In this document: positions 11,999 to 15,921 of the stretch, one piece after another
How the letters are laid out: the number at the start of each line of letters is the position of its first letter
How positions within the stretch are numbered: the first letter of the stretch is position 1
Assembly (NCBI GenBank): GCA_902766475.1
Contig: CACXDQ010000158.1
Location: 1 to 15,921 of the forward strand
From: an uncultured Eubacteriales bacterium
GTDB taxonomy: Bacteria > Bacillota > Clostridia > Christensenellales > Borkfalkiaceae
Reading direction: 5' to 3'
Length of the DNA: 15,921 bases
Translations under genes and position numbers: made by a program
The notes under the pieces: model-generated
What the model saw: only the letters and a program-made list of their open reading frames with translations
Told to the model about the DNA's origin: nothing
The model's database searches: none

Positions 11999-12679
11999 TT
12001 ATTTAACTCCGTAATCTCTCTCTCCGAAAATAGCCGTCCCCAGCCTTACCGCATTGCTTCCGTGTTTAATTGCGATATTATAATCGCCCGAAGTGCCGAC
12101 GGAGAGAAATTCAATATCCCTATTATTTGATTTAAGCTTGTCGTAAATGCTCCTCATTTCTTCCGTAAGCCCCGCTATAAGTCGATCATCGTCAGTTTTC
12201 GGAAGCATCGACATCAAGCCTTTAAGCCTTAAAGAGGGGAGAGAATATATCCTTTCTACCGCTTGAAATATTTCGTCAGATGAAAAGCCGCCCTTGTTCT
12301 CGTCGTTTCCGACGTTCACTTCGAGCATAATATCCTGCGTTATGCCGAGCGCTTTCGCCCTTTCGGATATGCTTTCCGCAAGCTTTAAACTGTCGACCGA
12401 ATCGATAACATCCGCCTTTCCGACGATATATTTGAGCTTGTTTTCCTGTATTCTGCCGATAAAGTGCTTTACGCACGGCGCATAAAAGGAAAATTTATCC
12501 CGAAACTCTTGCGCCTTGTTTTCACCGATATGAGTCAGCCCGAAATTTATAGCGGCGTTTATTCTGTCGAACGGCACAAACTTAGTAGCGGCGACAAGCG
12601 TTATCTTTTCGCCTCTGTCGTTGCCGTCGGACAGCTCGGCAAATATGTTTTTCAAATTTTGTTCAATATCTTCGTACAT
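11999..12679 (-). CDS. yggS: YggS/YlmE family PLP-binding homeostasis protein
   Basis: YggS/PLPBP proteins bind pyridoxal 5'-phosphate without known catalysis and keep vitamin B6 and amino-acid pools balanced. The 226-residue single-domain barrel has Lys33 in VAATKFVP as the likely PLP lysine, then IGENKAQEF (51-59), HFIGRIQENK (72-81), LEVNVGNDENKGGF (119-132) and SVGTSGDYNIAI (193-204; SMGMSxD is usual). I chose the ATG at 12677-12679, preceded by AAAGAGG; an upstream in-frame TTG at 12712 would add 11 residues overlapping the SRP-RNA terminator and is unlikely. No promoter of its own is visible between it and the SRP RNA, so read-through may drive it. Copy 6 of the dispersed motif lies in codons around 163-172. 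Confidence 0.92.
   Translation of the reverse strand: MYEDIEQNLKNIFAELSDGNDRGEKITLVAATKFVPFDRINAAINFGLTHIGENKAQEFRDKFSFYAPCVKHFIGRIQENKLKYIVGKADVIDSVDSLKLAESISERAKALGITQDIMLEVNVGNDENKGGFSSDEIFQAVERIYSLPSLRLKGLMSMLPKTDDDRLIAGLTEEMRSIYDKLKSNNRDIEFLSVGTSGDYNIAIKHGSNAVRLGTAIFGERDYGVK
12165..12191 (-). repeat. Dispersed 27-bp motif, copy 6 (inside yggS)
   Basis: On the minus strand CGATG plus the exact core (12176-12186) and the tail GGCTTAC. In the yggS frame it reads DDRLIAGL. It is co-directional with yggS transcription. Confidence 0.8.
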
Positions 12680-12694
12680 AATGCCTCTTTCGGG

Positions 12695-12723
12695 AAAAAT
12701 GCGGTCGGACAAAGCCCGACCGC
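12695..12723 (-). terminator. Terminator of the SRP RNA gene
   Basis: GCGGTCGG (12701-12708) pairs with CCGACCGC (12716-12723). On the minus strand the hairpin is followed by ATTTTT. It lies about 10 bases after the paired 3' end of the SRP RNA and just before the yggS ribosome binding site, so it could also set the level of read-through into yggS. Confidence 0.8.
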
Positions 12724-12732
12724 CGAAGTTTC

Positions 12733-13003
12733 AAAAAACTGTGCATCTTTTGTCGACATACCGCACCGAAGCGTAAACACGGCAGGTCGCTCCTTTAAAG
12801 CTACCTCATGGCACACGCAAATAACTGTTTAGTGCTGCTATATCCCTATCCTGACACGGTTCGCAGGTTTGCGTTGCATAAGACCTTAATATCAACACGC
12901 CTTACCGTGCGCAGCCAACCATGTGATAAGCCTCGAAAAGCATTCGGCCTTGCTGTAGCGGATTGCAAGTTCAGGGCACCGCTGACTCCCCACCTAGCAC
13001 AGT
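12733..13003 (-). ncRNA. ffs: Large bacterial SRP RNA (scRNA type, with Alu domain)
   Basis: This RNA pairs with Ffh to form the signal recognition particle that targets nascent membrane proteins. Read on the minus strand, the 5' Alu domain holds GTGCTAGGTGGGGAG, then AGCGGTGCCCTGAAC and TGCAATCCGCT. These match the conserved helices 2-4 of Bacillota-type SRP RNA. The Ffh-binding helix 8 (12832-12857) carries GTCAGG and AGCAGC around a short stem closed by a GGGA (GNRA) tetraloop. The ends pair: ACTGTGC at the 5' end with GCACAGT at 12738-12744. The length of about 270 bases fits the large Bacillus-like class, not the 4.5S form. It has its own promoter (13010-13038). Ends are inferred from pairing and promoter position, within a few bases. 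Plus- and minus-strand ORFs here are not genes. Confidence 0.93.
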
Positions 13004-13009
13004 AGATAT

Positions 13010-13038
13010 ATTGTAAACCAAAAAAGAAAATTTTGCAA
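13010..13038 (-). promoter_or_regulatory. SRP RNA promoter
   Basis: On the minus strand TTGCAA (13033-13038), 17 bases and TACAAT (13010-13015). Transcription would start about seven bases on, at the inferred RNA 5' end near 13003. Confidence 0.82.
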
Positions 13039-13068
13039 CCGTTTTAACGTATTTTTTTGTCAAATCGC

Positions 13069-13097
13069 TTTACTTAAATTATTTTTTTTGGTATTAT
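13069..13097 (+). promoter_or_regulatory. ileS promoter
   Basis: TTTACT (13069-13074), 17 bases and TATTAT (13092-13097), with TGG before the -10 (extended -10). It is divergent from the SRP RNA promoter, with 30 bases between the two -35 boxes. Confidence 0.7.
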
Positions 13098-13103
13098 ATT
13101 TAT

Positions 13104-13358
13104 ATAGAGATAAATTATAAGGCTATGACGGAAACAAGTTCGTTTAAAAATTGCGCTCAAAGAGAGCCGTGGACGGTGAAATGCGGCAGTGGCAGTTAAA
13201 CGGGTATCCTTCCCGAGCCGCTCTCCGAAAAGGGTTTTCCCCTAAGTAGGCGGAGCCGTTCGCTGCGATAAAGCATGACGAGCCGCCGCAAATACGGCGG
13301 AAAGAAGAGTGGTACAGCGACAAGTCGCCTCTTTGCATTGCAAAGGGGCTTTATTTTT
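13104..13358 (+). promoter_or_regulatory. T-box leader (tRNA-Ile sensing) of ileS
   Basis: T-box leaders read uncharged tRNA and switch between terminator and antiterminator. Seen here are the Stem I blocks AGAGAGCC and GACGGTGAAA (13161-13181), a candidate isoleucine specifier ATC at 13206-13208 before the conserved-type CCCGAGCC, and the AAGTAGG block (13244-13250). The T-box core AAGAGTGGTACAGCG starts near 13305. The antiterminator forms from AAGAG pairing with CTCTT (13329-13333) around a GCGA/TCGC hairpin. The bulge reads TGGT, so its fourth base would pair with A73 of tRNA-Ile. The core has TACAGCG where TACCGCG is usual. The tRNA identity rests on the specifier and the downstream gene; the 5' edge is approximate. 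Confidence 0.92.
13327..13358 (+). terminator. T-box regulated terminator
   Basis: GCCTCTTTGC (13327-13336) pairs with GCAAAGGGGC (13340-13349), closed by an ATT loop and with one T-G pair, followed by TTTATTTTT. Its 5' arm shares CTCTT with the antiterminator, giving mutually exclusive structures. Confidence 0.88.
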
Positions 13359-13387
13359 AAATTCGTAAAATCATCGGAGGTAGATAC

Positions 13388-15921
13388 ATGTATAAAAAGG
13401 TAGACGCTTCGCTCAACTTTTTGGACAGAGAAAAGCAAGTGGCGGATTTCTGGAAAGAAAATCACGTCTTTGAGGAAAGCATCAAGAAAAACGAAGGTCA
13501 TGCGGAATTCACGTTTTACGACGGTCCGCCGACAGCCAACGGCAAGCCGCATATAGGGCACGTCTTAACGAGGGTAATGAAAGATATCATCCCACGTTAT
13601 CAAACTATGAAGGGCAAGCACGTTTTGAGAAAAGCGGGCTGGGATACGCACGGGCTTCCCGTTGAGCTTGAAATAGAGAAAAAGCTCGGCTTAGACGGCA
13701 AACAGGATATTGAAAAGTACGGCATAGAGCCGTTTATCAAGGAATGTAAGCAGTCGGTCTGGAAATACACGAGCGAATGGAAGAAGATGAGCGAACGCCT
13801 CGGCTATTGGGTGGATATGGACGATCCGTATATCACTTATGACGACAAGTATATCGAGTCGGTGTGGTGGGCGCTCAAAACCATTAACGACAAGGGGCTT
13901 TTATATAAGGGCTATAAGATAGTTCCGTATTGCCCCCGCTGCGGAACGGCGCTTTCCTCGCACGAGGTCGCACAGGGCTATAAGGACGTAAAAGAGAGGT
14001 CTGTTTTCGTCAAATTTGCCGTTAAAGGCAGAGAAAATACCTACTTCCTCGTCTGGACGACAACGCCGTGGACGCTCTCTTCCAACGTTGCGCTCTGCAT
14101 GAATGCGGAATACGATTACGTCGAGATAAAATCGGGCGACGAAACGTATATAATGGCTGAAGCTCTCGTTCCGACTCTCTTTGAGGAATACGAAGTTGTT
14201 TCGAGAAAGAAGGGTAAGGAATACGAGTTTACCGAGTATGAGCCGCTCTATCCCTACGCCCTCGGCACGTTCAAGGAAAAGGCGTATTACGTCACGAACG
14301 ACCCTTACGTTACGCTTACCGACGGTACGGGCATAGTTCACATTGCCCCCGCATTCGGCGAGGACGACGCAAACGTCGGCAGAAAATACGGGCTTCCGTT
14401 CGTTCAGATGGTCGATACGAGGGGCAGATTCGTCGACGCCGTAACGCCGTATAAGGGCATTTTCGTAAAAGACGCCGACAAACAGATAATAATCGACCTC
14501 AAAAAAGAGGGCAAGCTCTTCAAAGACGTACTCTTCGAACATAGTTACCCCTTCTGTTGGAGGTGCAATACCCCCCTTCTCTATTATGCGAGAAGCACTT
14601 GGTTTATAAAGACCACGGCTATAAAGGACGAGCTTTTGGCTTCCAACGCTTCCGTAAACTGGATGCCCGAAACGATAGGCACGGGCAGAATGGGCAACTT
14701 CCTTGAAAACGTCATCGATTGGGGCTTATCCCGTGAAAGGTATTGGGGAACGCCCCTTCCTATCTGGGTTTGCGACGAGTGCGGAGAAATAAGGGTAATG
14801 GGCAGCAAGCAAGAACTTAAAGAGGCTTGCGGAATAGATGGCGACATAGAGCTTCACCGCCCGTATATAGACGCCCCCACCTGCAAATGCGGCAAGTGCG
14901 GCGGAACAATGAGAAGGGTGAAAGAGGTTATAGACTGTTGGTTTGATTCCGGCTCAATGCCGTTCGCTCAATACCACTATCCGTTTGAAAATAAAGAACT
15001 TTTCGAGAAACATTTCCCGGCGGACTTCATTTCCGAAGCGGTCGATCAGACGAGGGGTTGGTTCTATACGCTTCTCACGATCTCGACTTTGCTTTTCGGC
15101 AAAGCGCCATTTAAAAACTGTATAGTATTAGGGCACGTCAACGACAAAAACGGAATAAAGATGTCCAAGCACATAGGCAACGTCGTCGATCCGTGGTCTG
15201 TTTTGGACGTTCAGGGCGCAGACGCCGTGAGGTGGTATTTCTATACGGGCAGCGCACCGTGGCTTCCGTCGAGATTTTCCGCCGAAGCCGTTTCCGAAGG
15301 GCAGAGGAAATTTATGGGCACGCTGTGGAATACTTATGCGTTTTTCGTGCTATACGCCGACATTGACGGCTACGACCCCTCGAAATACGACCTCAAAAAA
15401 TGCAAGCTTTCACTCATGGACAAGTGGGTGCTTTCTAAACTAAACTCCCTCGTCAAATACGTCGATAAAGGTCTTGAAGAATATAAGATATTCGAAACTG
15501 CAAGAGCTATTCAGGACTATACGGACGAACTCTCCAACTGGTACGTAAGGCGTGGCAGAGAGAGGTATTGGGGCAAGGACATGACGGACGACAAGGCGGC
15601 GGCTTACACCACGCTCTATACCGTTTTGGTAACGCTTGCCAAACTTACCGCTCCGTATATTCCGTTCATGGCTGAGAGCATTTATCAGAACCTCGTTCCC
15701 GAATTCTATAAAGACGCTCCTAAGTCGGTCCACCTCTGCGACTTCCCCGTTTGCGACGAGAGCATGATAGACGCCGAGCTTGAAGAGGGCATGAAAGACG
15801 TTCTCGAAATAGTATTCCTCGGCAGAGCCGCAAGAAACGGAAAGAATATCAAAAACCGTCAGCCTCTCCAAAAACTCTACGTTGCGGCGGACAGAAAAGT
15901 TAAACTTACGGAAGGGCTTTA
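13388..15921 (+). CDS. ileS: Isoleucyl-tRNA synthetase, 3'-truncated by window end
   Basis: This class I synthetase charges tRNA-Ile and edits valine. It is open for 844 codons to the last base. HIGH motif at 55-58 in DGPPTANGKPHIGH; WDTHGLPVE follows. The second signature is KMSKH at 591-595 instead of KMSKS. The CP1 editing domain lies between, with TTTPWTL and GTGIVHIAPAFGEDD. Cysteine pairs CPRCG, CWRCN, CDECG and CKCGKCGG suggest zinc sites. HEVAQGYKDV and the domain layout recall the long, eukaryote-like type-2 IleRS, which would be near 1,035 residues and often tolerates mupirocin; this is inference. GGAGG lies seven bases before the ATG. Expression is controlled by the T-box leader. 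Confidence 0.96.
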   Translation, partial: MYKKVDASLNFLDREKQVADFWKENHVFEESIKKNEGHAEFTFYDGPPTANGKPHIGHVLTRVMKDIIPRYQTMKGKHVLRKAGWDTHGLPVELEIEKKLGLDGKQDIEKYGIEPFIKECKQSVWKYTSEWKKMSERLGYWVDMDDPYITYDDKYIESVWWALKTINDKGLLYKGYKIVPYCPRCGTALSSHEVAQGYKDVKERSVFVKFAVKGRENTYFLVWTTTPWTLSSNVALCMNAEYDYVEIKSGDETYIMAEALVPTLFEEYEVVSRKKGKEYEFTEYEPLYPYALGTFKEKAYYVTNDPYVTLTDGTGIVHIAPAFGEDDANVGRKYGLPFVQMVDTRGRFVDAVTPYKGIFVKDADKQIIIDLKKEGKLFKDVLFEHSYPFCWRCNTPLLYYARSTWFIKTTAIKDELLASNASVNWMPETIGTGRMGNFLENVIDWGLSRERYWGTPLPIWVCDECGEIRVMGSKQELKEACGIDGDIELHRPYIDAPTCKCGKCGGTMRRVKEVIDCWFDSGSMPFAQYHYPFENKELFEKHFPADFISEAVDQTRGWFYTLLTISTLLFGKAPFKNCIVLGHVNDKNGIKMSKHIGNVVDPWSVLDVQGADAVRWYFYTGSAPWLPSRFSAEAVSEGQRKFMGTLWNTYAFFVLYADIDGYDPSKYDLKKCKLSLMDKWVLSKLNSLVKYVDKGLEEYKIFETARAIQDYTDELSNWYVRRGRERYWGKDMTDDKAAAYTTLYTVLVTLAKLTAPYIPFMAESIYQNLVPEFYKDAPKSVHLCDFPVCDESMIDAELEEGMKDVLEIVFLGRAARNGKNIKNRQPLQKLYVAADRKVKLTEGL

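Noticed and set aside
12808..13005. Open reading frames over the SRP RNA gene (also 12464-12832)
   Set aside because: They lie on the opposite strand of a conserved structured RNA or run into yggS antisense, and have no ribosome binding site or family signature.
13144..13561. Minus-strand frames opposite the T-box and ileS start
   Set aside because: They cover a structured leader and the conserved HIGH region of IleRS.
14470..14494. ATAATCGACCTCAAAA in ileS as a seventh motif copy
   Set aside because: The core is broken after ATCGAC and the sequence is explained by codons for IIDLKKEGK; the similar ATAATCGACG at 3675 in the reductase was rejected for the same reason.
1..15921. CRISPR array, tRNA gene, prophage or complete insertion sequence
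   Set aside because: No regularly spaced direct repeats, no cloverleaf-type sequence and no transposase or phage protein found on either strand.

Overview
The window reads as chromosomal DNA of an anaerobic, low-to-medium GC Bacillota bacterium, most likely an uncultured clostridial lineage. The evidence is WhiA, the YggS/YlmE-SepF pair, a large Bacillus-type SRP RNA with an Alu domain, a T-box leader in front of ileS, an ECF-type S component, rubrerythrin, an iron-sulfur aldo/keto reductase, and strong TTGACA/TATAAT promoters, several with an extended -10. I see no phage, CRISPR, tRNA or intact insertion sequence.

Layout. 1-2214 (+): the tail of a PHP-domain protein, then whiA and trpS, closed by a 20-bp bidirectional terminator. 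2294-3986 (-): a two-gene unit of a [4Fe-4S] aldo/keto reductase followed by an ECF-transporter S-component-like membrane protein. 4095-4521 (+): a small three-helix membrane protein with its own promoter and an unusual terminator that resembles an IS end. 4555-7863 (+): a ribbon-helix-helix protein and clpB, co-transcribed from a promoter whose -35 lies in a perfect inverted repeat. 7959-9242 (-): a large uncharacterised ferritin-like protein. 9352-11531 (+): cardiolipin synthase and rubrerythrin. 11584-13038 (-): the SRP RNA gene, then yggS and sepF. 13069-15921 (+): a T-box-controlled ileS cut by the window end.

How the genes fit together. Most are housekeeping: three deal with translation or protein targeting (trpS, ileS, SRP RNA), three with the envelope or division (whiA, sepF, cls), and several with stress (clpB, rubrerythrin, the ferritin-like protein). 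The RHH-clpB unit looks like a locally regulated chaperone operon without a visible CIRCE or CtsR box.

The most unusual signal is not a gene. A dispersed motif of about 27 bp with an invariant 11-base core, ATCGACTTATA, occurs six times in 16 kb. Three copies are in spacers (148-174, 7936-7962, 11625-11651) and three lie inside unrelated genes (clpB, cls, yggS) in two different reading frames. The conservation is therefore at DNA or RNA level and not at protein level. Its function is unknown to me; it resembles in style an uptake sequence or a chromosome-organisation site.
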